The notes beneath the pieces were generated by a model. That model did no database searches and was not told the DNA's origin. It worked only from the letters and a program-made list of their open reading frames with translations. The position numbers and the translations under genes were made by a program. From NCBI RefSeq assembly GCF_015244745.1, contig NZ_JABCQI010000006.1:124001-188000 (forward strand): a DNA stretch of 64,000 nt. Reading direction: 5' to 3'. Positions 1 to 7,367 of the stretch are shown piece by piece; the first letter of the stretch is position 1, and each line of letters starts with the position of its first letter. Origin of the DNA: Gluconobacter cadivus. GTDB lineage: Bacteria > Pseudomonadota > Alphaproteobacteria > Acetobacterales > Acetobacteraceae.

Positions 1-858
1 CGGGATCTCAAGCGAGGTGATGAAATTCATCACGTAGCGCGACAGCGACATGCGGGCGTTGTAGGCACGACGACGCAACGCGGCTTCGCGGCCGGACGTG
101 GACGTAAGCTGCTCACCGCGCAGTGCGGCCGGTGCCACGGGTTGAATGAGTGTGGTGCTGTAATCGTTGGCAGCGTCCACACCGCCGTCAACCGACAGGG
201 TATCCTGCCCGAACAGGGAAATAGCCCGTTGGTCCGCATTGGGCAGGCGGGAGAGAGCAGAGCACAGACCGGCCGTGACGTCTTCCTGTGAGCAATACCG
301 CCGTCCGTGCAGCGCCATGCTTGAGGCCACGCCCTGGCCCTTGCCGTAATACGACGGCGTTCCGGCGTCGGCTTCTCCCCGACTGTCCGTAATTGTCGCA
401 ATGGCCCGTGTTGCCGTGCGCGCAGACTGCGAAGCCCCCTGGGTGGCCTGCGACCCGTCGATCCCCGTGCAGAACTCGGGGTTCATCATGTGCTCGTCGC
501 GGATTGTCGTATCCTGCTGGCGCCGAGCGAACTCCGCCATGGCTGTATTGGACGCATCGGCGATCCGCTGCTCTGCGGCGACACCAGCCTTTTCGTAATT
601 ACTGAGTTGGGTGAACCCCTTGTTCAGCATAGAACTGACGGAGTTCGGGTTCGTCAGGCTGTCCATCGAGCTGTTCAACTGCGACGTCAGAGTCTTGGTC
701 ATTGACGACAGCGCACTGCCCGTAAACTTCTGTAGGGCGCTGATGGCCGCGACCACGGCCGCTTCACCGATGAACGCATTCGCAGGCTTCGGCATCGCGA
801 CAAGAACGGTCGTGCAGAGGAGCATCGTTGCGATTGTTGGATTGAGGCGGATCTTCAT
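1..858 (-). CDS. TraW/IcmX-like exported conjugation protein (partial, 3' end cut)
   Basis: Reading on the minus strand from ATG at 858, the frame stays open to the window edge (286 codons). The first about 24 residues are a signal peptide (K-I-R-L start, hydrophobic core, cut near P-A-N-A), so the product is periplasmic. Its ATG overlaps the upstream stop (TGATG), so it is translationally coupled. The mature part is Ala/Ser/Thr-rich with a few Cys and no motif I can name securely. TraW (IcmX) is suggested by export and by its place at the end of an I-type tra region. The family call is inference; that it is a real exported protein is well supported. Confidence 0.6.
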   Translation of the reverse strand, partial: MKIRLNPTIATMLLCTTVLVAMPKPANAFIGEAAVVAAISALQKFTGSALSSMTKTLTSQLNSSMDSLTNPNSVSSMLNKGFTQLSNYEKAGVAAEQRIADASNTAMAEFARRQQDTTIRDEHMMNPEFCTGIDGSQATQGASQSARTATRAIATITDSRGEADAGTPSYYGKGQGVASSMALHGRRYCSQEDVTAGLCSALSRLPNADQRAISLFGQDTLSVDGGVDAANDYSTTLIQPVAPAALRGEQLTSTSGREAALRRRAYNARMSLSRYVMNFITSLEIP

Positions 859-1400
859 CAGAATACCCCATCCAGCGGTGTGCTTGTGTACCCGGTCGGC
901 AAGCGTGGCTCACCACGCACATAGCCATTGGAATCCCCGTTCCCGAGACTTCCGGCCGCGAGCTGGGGACCGTTGCCGCCAAAGTTCAGGGACGGGCACA
1001 TCAGGCCATTCCCGCCTGAGAGGCCAAGGCCGACATTCACACCGTTCAGGCTCAGGCCACACTGCTGCGCGGCCCCGACGGTGTTGTTCCACTCACTCTG
1101 GGCCGCAGAACAGATCTCTCCTTCGACCTGCCCGACAACGTCATTGATCAGCGCCGCAGGGTTGGCGATGTTTGTCAGGAGATTGAGGCCGGTCCCGTTA
1201 AAGAATTTGTCGAGACACGACAGGCCGCTGACGCTTTCAGGCTGCTTTTCGTAGGCATTGTTGGCCTTGATCCGCCCGTTGACGGCGTCCGCTGCGGCCC
1301 GTGTCAGGGTGGCGCAGGCCTGACTGCCCTGTGTTGCGGCGGAGGCACCTACGGGAAGCAACAAGGCAGCCGCGATAAATAGAAAGGGTGCCCGTTTCAT
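858..1400 (-). CDS. Exported conjugation-associated protein, unknown family
   Basis: 180 aa with a clear N-terminal signal peptide (M-K-R-A-P-F-L-F-I then Ala/Leu core, cut after G-A-S-A). The mature protein has five Cys and a Gly/Asn-rich C-terminal half, which suggests a disulfide-bonded periplasmic protein. It overlaps its upstream neighbour by 4 nt (ATGA) and its downstream neighbour by 1 nt, so the three genes form a tight minus-strand operon. By position it could correspond to an accessory gene of the I-type transfer region (the TraV-TraX area), but no motif proves this. Confidence 0.7.
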   Translation of the reverse strand: MKRAPFLFIAAALLLPVGASAATQGSQACATLTRAAADAVNGRIKANNAYEKQPESVSGLSCLDKFFNGTGLNLLTNIANPAALINDVVGQVEGEICSAAQSEWNNTVGAAQQCGLSLNGVNVGLGLSGGNGLMCPSLNFGGNGPQLAAGSLGNGDSNGYVRGEPRLPTGYTSTPLDGVF

Positions 1401-1783
1401 GCGGCCGACCTTTCTTCTTCGGGGTCAAGAAGATCGCGCAAAAGCGCCAGACGGTCCTCTGAGAAAACCCGGGCAGAGAGTTCTGCCCGCTTCTCGCTAT
1501 CGGTCCAGGTGACAAGGTCGGCACGGCTGGCGACAGCGGCTGCCACGAGATCCTCTCCACCGGCTACGGTCGAGATCACCTCGGACACAAGGGTCCGCCG
1601 CTCCTCATTGGGGAGGGACACGAGAAGATCGGCCAGAGAGGCCGTGACCGCCCCGTCGGTGCCGAACGTGTGTCCATTCCGGACACGGAAATGCTCAAGC
1701 AGATTGTGGCGTGCGAGAGCGAGATTGGGAGCCAGAGAACTCTGCGGGGTCTCCCTGTGCGGTGTTCGATCGTCTGGTGACAT
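1397..1783 (-). CDS. Small cytosolic protein heading the traW-like operon, unknown
   Basis: 128 aa, soluble, charged, with no signal peptide or membrane segment. The start ATG is preceded by AGGAGAGAGG, which follows a hairpin (CTGGG/CCCAG) and an AGTCGCAG motif 49 nt upstream, the arrangement found before other transfer genes in this window. Its stop overlaps the next start (ATGA). The coding sequence contains one GTGTCC-N5-GGACAC palindrome at 1670-1686. I do not recognise the family; co-transcription with exported transfer proteins suggests a role in conjugation. Confidence 0.65.
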   Translation of the reverse strand: MSPDDRTPHRETPQSSLAPNLALARHNLLEHFRVRNGHTFGTDGAVTASLADLLVSLPNEERRTLVSEVISTVAGGEDLVAAAVASRADLVTWTDSEKRAELSARVFSEDRLALLRDLLDPEEERSAA

Positions 1784-1792
1784 GCCTCTCTC

Positions 1793-1834
1793 CTGGGTAA
1801 GTCCCAGCAGAGAAGCAAGTCGATCTGCGACTAA
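1793..1834 (-). promoter_or_regulatory. AGTCGCAG motif plus RBS-adjacent hairpin
   Basis: On the minus strand TTAGTCGCAGATCGAC begins near 1834, with AGTC starting at 1832, 49 nt before the ATG at 1783. AGTCG/CGACT can itself pair around CAGAT. A second hairpin, CTGGG-ACTTA-CCCAG (1793-1807), ends where the Shine-Dalgarno AGGAGA begins. It is one of 13 such motif sites in the window; its function is inferred. Confidence 0.6.
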
Positions 1835-1837
1835 CGC

Positions 1838-2176
1838 TTATTTCTTCAAAATAGTGACGTGTGCGCGCCCAACCTCGATACGCTCACCGAGTGGGCTGAC
1901 TGTGGTGGCCAGAACCTTGTTCCATTCCCGACCGCCCTGCCAGTCCACGGCCTCACCCGGATCGACGCCCGCGCCATAGGTCACGCGCACTCCTGAGGGG
2001 ACGATTTGTCTGATCGCGAAGGAGAGTGGCACCTGATGACCATATCCAGCAGTCATGCGGAAATGATGGACTATCTTCGGCGGCGCAGTCTGGATGGACG
2101 GTTCTACAGGAGGCGCGAGAGAGACTGGTCCCGAGGGCGCAGGCTGCACATGAGCTGGAGGCAACATTACAAACAT
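1838..2176 (-). CDS. TcpQ-domain (PilL/TcpQ C-terminal-like) protein
   Basis: 112 aa starting at ATG 2176, chosen because AGGAGA lies 7 nt upstream; a longer frame from 2215 lacks this. After a Pro-rich N-terminus, the C-terminal about 60 residues match the TcpQ pattern: V-P-L-S-F-A-I-R-Q-I-V-P, then V-D-P-G-E-A-V-D-W-Q-G-G and a closing V-T-I. Such domains occur in secretion and pilus outer-membrane partner proteins and in several Dot/Icm-type conjugation loci. No obvious signal peptide is seen. An AGTCGCA motif lies 53 nt upstream. The domain call is fairly safe, the exact role unknown. Confidence 0.65.
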   Translation of the reverse strand: MFVMLPPAHVQPAPSGPVSLAPPVEPSIQTAPPKIVHHFRMTAGYGHQVPLSFAIRQIVPSGVRVTYGAGVDPGEAVDWQGGREWNKVLATTVSPLGERIEVGRAHVTILKK

Positions 2177-2216
2177 TCGGTCTCTCCTGAAATGACTTAA
2201 AGTTCTCAATCGCAAA

Positions 2217-2232
2217 TCGACGTGCGACTAAG
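2217..2232 (-). promoter_or_regulatory. AGTCGCA motif upstream of the TcpQ gene
   Basis: Minus-strand TTAGTCGCACGTCGA; AGTC starts at 2229, 53 nt before the start at 2176. It is the most diverged member of the motif family (CACG instead of CAGA). TCGCA/TGCGA arms around it can form a small hairpin. Confidence 0.5.
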
Positions 2233-2339
2233 GAGAAATGTTAAATACGAACTCAGTTGTCAGGGGCGCTCTCGTTGGTATTTTGCTGTATCTGGACCCG
2301 AAATCTGGTGCGTAGGCCTGCCGAGAGAGAGAACTAGCC

Positions 2340-3116
2340 ATGAACAAGAAAACAGAGACGCAGGTAAGTGACGGGCAATCTGACGAATACCTTGTGGACC
2401 TGGGACAGAGAATTAAGGATGTCCGGGAAGGCAAAGGGATGAATGTCGTAAATATCTGTTTCGTAACAGACTTGGCTGTCGGGACAATTTCAAATATCGA
2501 GCGGGGGAAAAATGTATCTTATGTGACCCTGCATAAGATACTTCTGGCCCTTAAAACCCCTCCCAACGAAATACTCCCACTTGATAATCACGATATATTG
2601 CCGATCGAAGTTACAATCAGCGAGGAGGAAACTCAGAAGTATCTGGAGCTCGCTGACGCTTTCCAGAAAACTTCAGGGTCTTTATCTCACCTCATCCAAA
2701 AACTTCATCTGGCCCGCGAACATGATGTTGCCGCCCGCAAGGGTGCCACCGCCTCAGAAAGCGATCCGCGAGAGCCTGTTGTAAAGCAGCTGGGTGAGAG
2801 AATCAGAGATATCCGACTTGCGCGTCAGATGAGTATTTCTGAATTAGGCGCAGCTAGCGGGCATCAGACGCCGGCTATGCAGCTCATTGAAATTGGTCTG
2901 CGAAAGCCATCAATTGAGTCTCTTCGACGCATCGCAGCGGCCTTGAAGATCGCTACAGCCGATCTGTTTCCTGGTCTCCCCAATCAGAAAGATATTTTTA
3001 ATTCTCTCCGCACGCTCGGGCTCTACAGCAATATCCAGAGCGTCCGCGAACAGGTGGAATTTTTTAATGACAGCTTCATCGCATTGAGCGGCGCCATACA
3101 GAAAACCGTGAACTAA
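2340..3116 (+). CDS. Double XRE-type helix-turn-helix regulator
   Basis: 258 aa with two complete HTH_XRE domains. The first covers about residues 22-78 (L-G-Q-R-I-K-D-V-R-E ... T-I-S-N-I-E-R-G) and the second about 148-206 (L-G-E-R-I-R-D-I-R-L-A-R-Q ... Q-L-I-E-I-G-L-R-K-P-S). A linker of about 65 residues joins them. GAGAGAGAAC precedes the ATG as a weak ribosome-binding site. The gene is more AT-rich than the tra operons. It sits at the junction between the divergent transfer operons, so a role in controlling transfer genes is plausible; its operator is unknown. Confidence 0.85.
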   Translation: MNKKTETQVSDGQSDEYLVDLGQRIKDVREGKGMNVVNICFVTDLAVGTISNIERGKNVSYVTLHKILLALKTPPNEILPLDNHDILPIEVTISEEETQKYLELADAFQKTSGSLSHLIQKLHLAREHDVAARKGATASESDPREPVVKQLGERIRDIRLARQMSISELGAASGHQTPAMQLIEIGLRKPSIESLRRIAAALKIATADLFPGLPNQKDIFNSLRTLGLYSNIQSVREQVEFFNDSFIALSGAIQKTVN

Positions 3117-3155
3117 CGGAAAACTTTTAGTCGTTCAGTGTTATATCGCTTGTAA

Positions 3156-3173
3156 CCGATGATCTATCATCGG
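3156..3173. promoter_or_regulatory. 18-bp perfect palindrome, likely operator
   Basis: CCGATGAT-CT-ATCATCGG lies in the 98-nt gap between the XRE gene and the next regulator gene, 41 nt before the ATG at 3215. Its position and symmetry fit a dimeric repressor site, perhaps for one of the two flanking DNA-binding proteins. It has no T-run, so it is not an intrinsic terminator. Confidence 0.5.
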
Positions 3174-3214
3174 ATAAGTCCTTATACGTTGAAACGTGAT
3201 AGGGACTTCCGACG

Positions 3215-4258
3215 ATGTTTGCACGCAGCCTCCGCTCCTCACTCCCCGCCCTCGGCAGCGTAGAAGAAGCGTTATTTCACTCGTCTGATGTTAAAAGTGA
3301 AAAAGAGCAGCACCTGATTTCTCCCGGAAAAAATTCCGAGGAAGTCAGGACACTCGTCATCAAGATGGCAATAAAAGGTGTGAACGTCGCGCATATCGCG
3401 GCTGCCCTTTTCATAAGCCGCCTCGAAATAGAGGCCATTGCGCAAAAGGAAGGACTAGATCTTAAACGCACCCCGCTCAGAAGCGGGCCTCGGGCATGGT
3501 CTCTTCGCGATATCAGTCGTCTCAGCCGCGCATGGGCCAAGGGCGAAGACCTCCCCGCCATCGCAAAGCGCCTCAACCGCACCGTCATGGCAGTACGCAA
3601 GAAACGCGCCGCCCTGGTCCTACCCGCACGGGAGCGTTATGCCGAGGCGGTCTGGACAGACGCTGACGTTGCCACGCTGTTGGCACACCGTGAGCGGCGC
3701 ATCGGGCTCCAGCGCATTGCCAAGAAAATGGGACGCAGTGTCCGCAGCCTACAGCGCAAGCTGGTCAGTCTCCGCCCTGCTGCTGACCCTTTCGCCATTC
3801 CCGCTGACTCATCCGTCATTCTTACCTGGGAACAGGCGTCCCGTCTGACACCAGAAGAGCGTCAGGGCCGCAGATGGCAGGTCCGGAACTCTCCCACCGG
3901 ACTGGTCATCGGCTTCAGCCGAAATGCCTGCACCACACGCTGGTCCGTTGAAATGCAACACGAACTGGCCATGCGGCATTTTGCCTACCAAGCCCCTCAG
4001 GCTGTGGCCGATGACTTTCTCTTGAGCAATCGCACCATCGTCAGCCAGTCCGGCTGGCTCCATCTCCCGCGACGTTCCAAAAAGGATATGCGCAAGACGT
4101 TCGATCCCAACCTGTATGAAATCTATCTGAACAAGATGGATCACATGCGCCGCGAGTGCCTGGGAAAGAAAGGGTTTTTCTTCTGGAGCCCACGTCGTGG
4201 CGGTCGCCGCACCAGTCGTTTGCATCAGCAGACTGCCGTCATGCGCTCAGGCGATTGA
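3215..4258 (+). CDS. Multi-HTH (SANT/Myb-like) putative DNA-binding regulator
   Basis: 347 aa. The central part carries three successive short helical units: M-A-I-K-G-V-N-V-A-H-I-A-A-A-L (about 50-65), W-S-L-R-D-I-S-R-L ... A-I-A-K-R-L-N-R-T (about 95-130), and W-T-D-A-D-V-A-T-L-L ... I-A-K-K-M-G-R-S (about 148-190). The last two resemble SANT/Myb- or GcrA-type helix-turn-helix units beginning with Trp. The C-terminal half is basic (R-R-S-K-K-D-M-R-K) and unrecognised. It ends about 30 nt before the traM leader motif. A regulator of transfer is the natural guess. Confidence 0.7.
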   Translation: MFARSLRSSLPALGSVEEALFHSSDVKSEKEQHLISPGKNSEEVRTLVIKMAIKGVNVAHIAAALFISRLEIEAIAQKEGLDLKRTPLRSGPRAWSLRDISRLSRAWAKGEDLPAIAKRLNRTVMAVRKKRAALVLPARERYAEAVWTDADVATLLAHRERRIGLQRIAKKMGRSVRSLQRKLVSLRPAADPFAIPADSSVILTWEQASRLTPEERQGRRWQVRNSPTGLVIGFSRNACTTRWSVEMQHELAMRHFAYQAPQAVADDFLLSNRTIVSQSGWLHLPRRSKKDMRKTFDPNLYEIYLNKMDHMRRECLGKKGFFFWSPRRGGRRTSRLHQQTAVMRSGD

Positions 4259-4287
4259 TCCGCAAATTTCTCTGCTTTTTTCAGCTT

Positions 4288-4330
4288 CAGTCGCAGATCA
4301 ACGGGTCACGGTAACGATGACACAGTCATC
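4288..4330 (+). promoter_or_regulatory. AGTCGCAG motif and hairpin ahead of traM
   Basis: TTCAGTCGCAGATC (AGTC at 4289) is preceded by a T6 run. A perfect hairpin GATGAC-ACA-GTCATC (4316-4330) follows and ends exactly where a short upstream ORF starts at 4331. It belongs to the 13-member motif family. Confidence 0.6.
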
Positions 4331-4390
4331 ATGAGGTTTGAAATGCCATCCGCAGCCCCGCTGTCGCTCCACGGAGACACCGCGCCATGA
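4331..4390 (+). CDS. Putative 19-residue leader peptide (uORF) of traM
   Basis: ATG at 4331 opens a 19-codon frame (M-R-F-E-M-P-S-A-A-P ...) whose TGA at 4388-4390 overlaps the traM ATG (ATGA). A hairpin directly precedes it. The distance from the AGTCGCAG motif to this ATG (42 nt) is close to that seen at other genes, whereas traM itself lies 98 nt away. It lacks a good Shine-Dalgarno, so translation is unproven; it may couple translation to traM. Confidence 0.35.
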   Translation: MRFEMPSAAPLSLHGDTAP

Positions 4391-5016
4391 GCCGCTCCTC
4401 GGGATCCCTGAGCCGCCGCCTGACCGATCCTGATTTTCAGGGAAAGATCGTTGAGCGTTCCTTGCAGACGTCCATCGCACTCGCCGCCGTCGTGGTGGTG
4501 CTGGCCGTGCTCCTGGCCCGCGCCTGGTCGTATCATCCGCTCCCGAAGTATTTCTTCGTGGACGGAATCAACGCCCCTCGCCCGGCTATTGCTCTGAACA
4601 GCCCGATCCTCAGTCAGGAAGACTTCCTGTCCTGGGTCATCAAGTGGTCGCTCAAGCCCTACAATATCAATTACCGGGATTACCCGTCGCAGCTTAACGC
4701 GGCTGGCGCGCATTTCACCCTGAACGGCTGGAACACGTTCGCACAGTCCTTTGTTCAGGACGGCAATCTGGCGAAAATGAAAGAAGCCAAGCTGCTCTGC
4801 TACGCGCAGCCGACCCGTGCCGCAACCATTCGCCAGCAGAGTATGGTCAACGGTCATCACCATTATGTCGTGCAGTTCCCGTTCGTTCAGACCTGCGAGA
4901 ACGTCAATCTGGAAAGCTCCCAGACCCTGATTGCGACCGTGCATGTCGAGCGCGTCGATGACCCGGATCACCCTGACGGCATTGCCATTACCCAGCTTGT
5001 GGCCAGCCCGCAGTGA
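4387..5016 (+). CDS. traM: TraM/DotI (IcmL) inner-membrane T4SS component
   Basis: 209 aa: a short cytosolic N-terminus, one membrane segment at about residues 27-47 (A-L-A-A-V-V-V-V-L-A-V-L-L-A), then a periplasmic domain of the IcmL type (Y-F-F-V-D-G, F-V-Q-D-G-N-L, closing with I-A-I-T-Q-L-V-A). DotI/TraM assembles in the inner membrane around the secretion channel of I-type systems. Overlap with the leader ORF and with the traN region marks it as first gene of traM-N-O. Length and layout match the family. Confidence 0.88.
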   Translation: MSRSSGSLSRRLTDPDFQGKIVERSLQTSIALAAVVVVLAVLLARAWSYHPLPKYFFVDGINAPRPAIALNSPILSQEDFLSWVIKWSLKPYNINYRDYPSQLNAAGAHFTLNGWNTFAQSFVQDGNLAKMKEAKLLCYAQPTRAATIRQQSMVNGHHHYVVQFPFVQTCENVNLESSQTLIATVHVERVDDPDHPDGIAITQLVASPQ

Positions 5017-5027
5017 GGATCCGCACC

Positions 5028-6005
5028 ATGACAACCCGCTCTTTTTCGCTGTCCCTCCTCGGCCTCCTGGGCCTGATGCCCTTCACCGCAATGGCTCAGT
5101 CGGTTGCGCCAGCTCCGGATGCCGCGCCCGCCGCGCCACACCTGTCGCCAGAGCAGCAGGACCAGCAGGCTGCCGAGGATGAAGCCATTCCTCTGACACC
5201 GGAGATGATTCATCGACTGGGTAAACGCCTCAAAGAGAACCAGAGGGCGCGTGAAGATGTCGCCACGGAAGTCGCGGCTCCGACCAGCCGACCAGCCATC
5301 CGCGTGTCATTCGCGCCCGGTCAGCAGACATCGCTGATTTTCACGACCAAGGGCTATCCCACGGCCGTCTCTTTCGTGGACCGCTCCGGCGCACCCTGGC
5401 CGATTGCGTGGAACACGACCAGCACATCCGCCAATCCGGACGGTCTGAAGAACTGCTCGTCGGACGGCGGAAAAGGTGGCTCTCCTGCCGTGCAGACGAC
5501 AGGGTTTTACACCTGTGTTCCCTATGCTGGCAGCAACACCATCAACATCGAGCCACTGTCGCTGTCGCCACGCGGCGGCCTGCTCGTCACGTTAAAGGGC
5601 GCCATCAAGCCGATCTCCTTCCTGCTTCTGGCCGGTCGCGGCACCTATGACGACAACCTGACGGTCCGCGTCAACGAAGACGGCCCCAATGCGAAGCAGG
5701 AAATGGGTCCGGAAGCCGCCCCCGGCACGGCGGAGCCCTTCATGAACGCCATGCTGTCCGGGATCGCTCCGGCCTCCGCCGTTCCCCAGAGCGTCGAGGG
5801 TCTCTCTCCTGACGATGTCCAAGCATGGCGTATGGGCAATGAACTCTACATCCGCACGCGGCTGGCGCTCATGACGCCTGCCTGGGACAGTTCAGAGCGC
5901 GGCGAAGACGGCTACACCCTCTACGCCTTCCGCCAGACCCCCTACATTCTCCTGTCGGATTCCGGTCGGACCGTGTCCGCGTCTCTCAAGGACATGACGC
6001 CATGA
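5028..6005 (+). CDS. traN: TraN/DotH (IcmK) outer-membrane core protein
   Basis: 325 aa from ATG 5028 (GAGG upstream); an in-frame GTG at 5013 is possible but would put five polar residues before the signal peptide. The signal peptide is residues 1-22 (ends A-M-A-Q). After a Pro/Ala and Gln-rich linker, the C-terminal domain carries IcmK features: F-A-P-G-Q-Q-T-S-L-I-F, a V-D-R-S-G-A-P-W-P-I block and G-A-I-K-P-I-S-F-L-L. DotH and DotC/DotD form the outer-membrane ring. Its stop overlaps traO (ATGA). Confidence 0.88.
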   Translation: MTTRSFSLSLLGLLGLMPFTAMAQSVAPAPDAAPAAPHLSPEQQDQQAAEDEAIPLTPEMIHRLGKRLKENQRAREDVATEVAAPTSRPAIRVSFAPGQQTSLIFTTKGYPTAVSFVDRSGAPWPIAWNTTSTSANPDGLKNCSSDGGKGGSPAVQTTGFYTCVPYAGSNTINIEPLSLSPRGGLLVTLKGAIKPISFLLLAGRGTYDDNLTVRVNEDGPNAKQEMGPEAAPGTAEPFMNAMLSGIAPASAVPQSVEGLSPDDVQAWRMGNELYIRTRLALMTPAWDSSERGEDGYTLYAFRQTPYILLSDSGRTVSASLKDMTP

Positions 6006-7300
6006 TCCCGAAACTGCCCAAGTTCAAATCCGTCCTGTCGAGTGCGACACGCGGCGGGAACCGACGCCTGCTCCTGCTCGGGGGTTCAGCCGTCTCGGTC
6101 CTCGCTCTTGTCCTCCTTGTCTCACACCATCAGACCAAGCAGATGCCCAAGTCCAATCCCGGGCATATTGCCGAGATGAATGCGCTGCCTGGTGGCACAA
6201 ACACAAACCCGGAGCAGGACCGTCTGCGTCAGATGCAGAACACCGAGACTGCACAGAAATCCGAACGCGCCGGACAGTCCTATACCCCGGATCTGGCACC
6301 CGCTGTCACCCGGGACAAGGGCGAAAGGACCGGAGCGGTCCTGTCGTATGATGGCGCGCATGATGATCCAGCACCTGCCCGGCCGCAGGAAATCGGCTAT
6401 GACGCGCCAATCGCGTCCCCGGCACCACCTCCCACGCCGCCCCACATCGAGACCGCTCCGCAAGCCTCGATCGTCCAGACCGATCCGGCCTACTCTGCGT
6501 CAGGCAATGGCGAGACATCCCAGGCCGAGCAACAGGAACGCGAGAAGCGCCGCGCCCGTTATGTCGCCGAGATTGCGCGCATCGAAAGCGGACTTCAGAC
6601 CCGGCCTCCCGTCTCGGACCTTCAGGAAGCCGTCTTCAAGCCCGAGCAGGAGGCGCAGCCCCAGGCCGAGAAAGCGATGGCTTCGCATGGTGCGACAGGG
6701 GCATCCGCAGCGGCCACGGCCTCACATGATACGGCCGCCGCGCCAGCCCTGATCCCGGCCGGTCGCGGGATCTATGCCCATACCGTCACGGCAACGGACA
6801 GTGATCTGGCGGGTCAGATCGTGCTGGAGGCCGATAGCGGCCCCATTGCAGGCGACCGCATGATTGCAACGGTTGCGAGGGCACCCGGAAACGAGCAGCT
6901 TCTGGTCGTGCAGGTCAACAAGATCATTCATCAGGGCCGCACGCTATCGACGAATGGCGTGGTGATGGCGCCCGACAGCATGAAACAGGGTGTCGCCTCC
7001 AGCGTCGATCCCCTGATCATACAGCGGTTCGTCATGCCTGCCGCCGCAGCCTTCGTGCAGGGGCTTGGGCAGGCCATCGAAACCACGTCCAATGTCTCGG
7101 GCAGTTACAGCGCCCTGGGCGGCATGAACTATATCCAGCGTCTGAACATGGGCCAGCAGCTCGGCGTCGCCGCAGGAAGTGCGGCTTCGGCCGTCAACAG
7201 CGCCCTGACACAGGATACGCCAACACGCACGCGGATCATCCTCGCCGCCAACGTGAATGTCGGTGTGATGTTCATGGATCCTGTTCTTGATAAGCCCTGA
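6002..7300 (+). CDS. traO: TraO/DotG (IcmE) VirB10-like channel protein
   Basis: 432 aa. One membrane segment at about 20-40, then a Pro/Ala/Gln-rich periplasmic linker (about 45-250) and a C-terminal VirB10/TrbI-like domain. The domain begins G-R-G-I-Y-A-H-T-V-T-A-T and continues with I-V-L-E-A-D-S-G-P-I-A-G-D-R and L-S-T-N-G-V-V-M-A-P. DotG spans both membranes and forms the central channel. The linker is shorter than the repeat-rich one in Legionella DotG, as in plasmid homologues. It overlaps traN by 4 nt. Confidence 0.9.
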   Translation: MIPKLPKFKSVLSSATRGGNRRLLLLGGSAVSVLALVLLVSHHQTKQMPKSNPGHIAEMNALPGGTNTNPEQDRLRQMQNTETAQKSERAGQSYTPDLAPAVTRDKGERTGAVLSYDGAHDDPAPARPQEIGYDAPIASPAPPPTPPHIETAPQASIVQTDPAYSASGNGETSQAEQQEREKRRARYVAEIARIESGLQTRPPVSDLQEAVFKPEQEAQPQAEKAMASHGATGASAAATASHDTAAAPALIPAGRGIYAHTVTATDSDLAGQIVLEADSGPIAGDRMIATVARAPGNEQLLVVQVNKIIHQGRTLSTNGVVMAPDSMKQGVASSVDPLIIQRFVMPAAAAFVQGLGQAIETTSNVSGSYSALGGMNYIQRLNMGQQLGVAAGSAASAVNSALTQDTPTRTRIILAANVNVGVMFMDPVLDKP

Positions 7301-7310
7301 TTTTCCGCAC

Positions 7311-7367
7311 TCAGTCGCAGATCGTTACCCGATCCTTCTGGCAGTCTCAGCCAGAAGGATCTTTTTT
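7311..7367 (+). terminator. AGTCGCAG motif followed by terminator-like attenuator before traP
   Basis: TCAGTCGCAGATCG (AGTC at 7313) is followed by a perfect 12-bp hairpin, GATCCTTCTGGC (7331-7342), loop AGTCTCA, then GCCAGAAGGATC (7350-7361), and T6 (7362-7367) touching the traP ATG at 7368. The 3' arm contains the only plausible Shine-Dalgarno (AGAAGGA). A competing small hairpin GATCG-TTACC-CGATC (7320-7334) would use the first bases of the 5' arm. The structure would act as a terminator for readthrough from traO or as a conditional attenuator. Confidence 0.7.
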
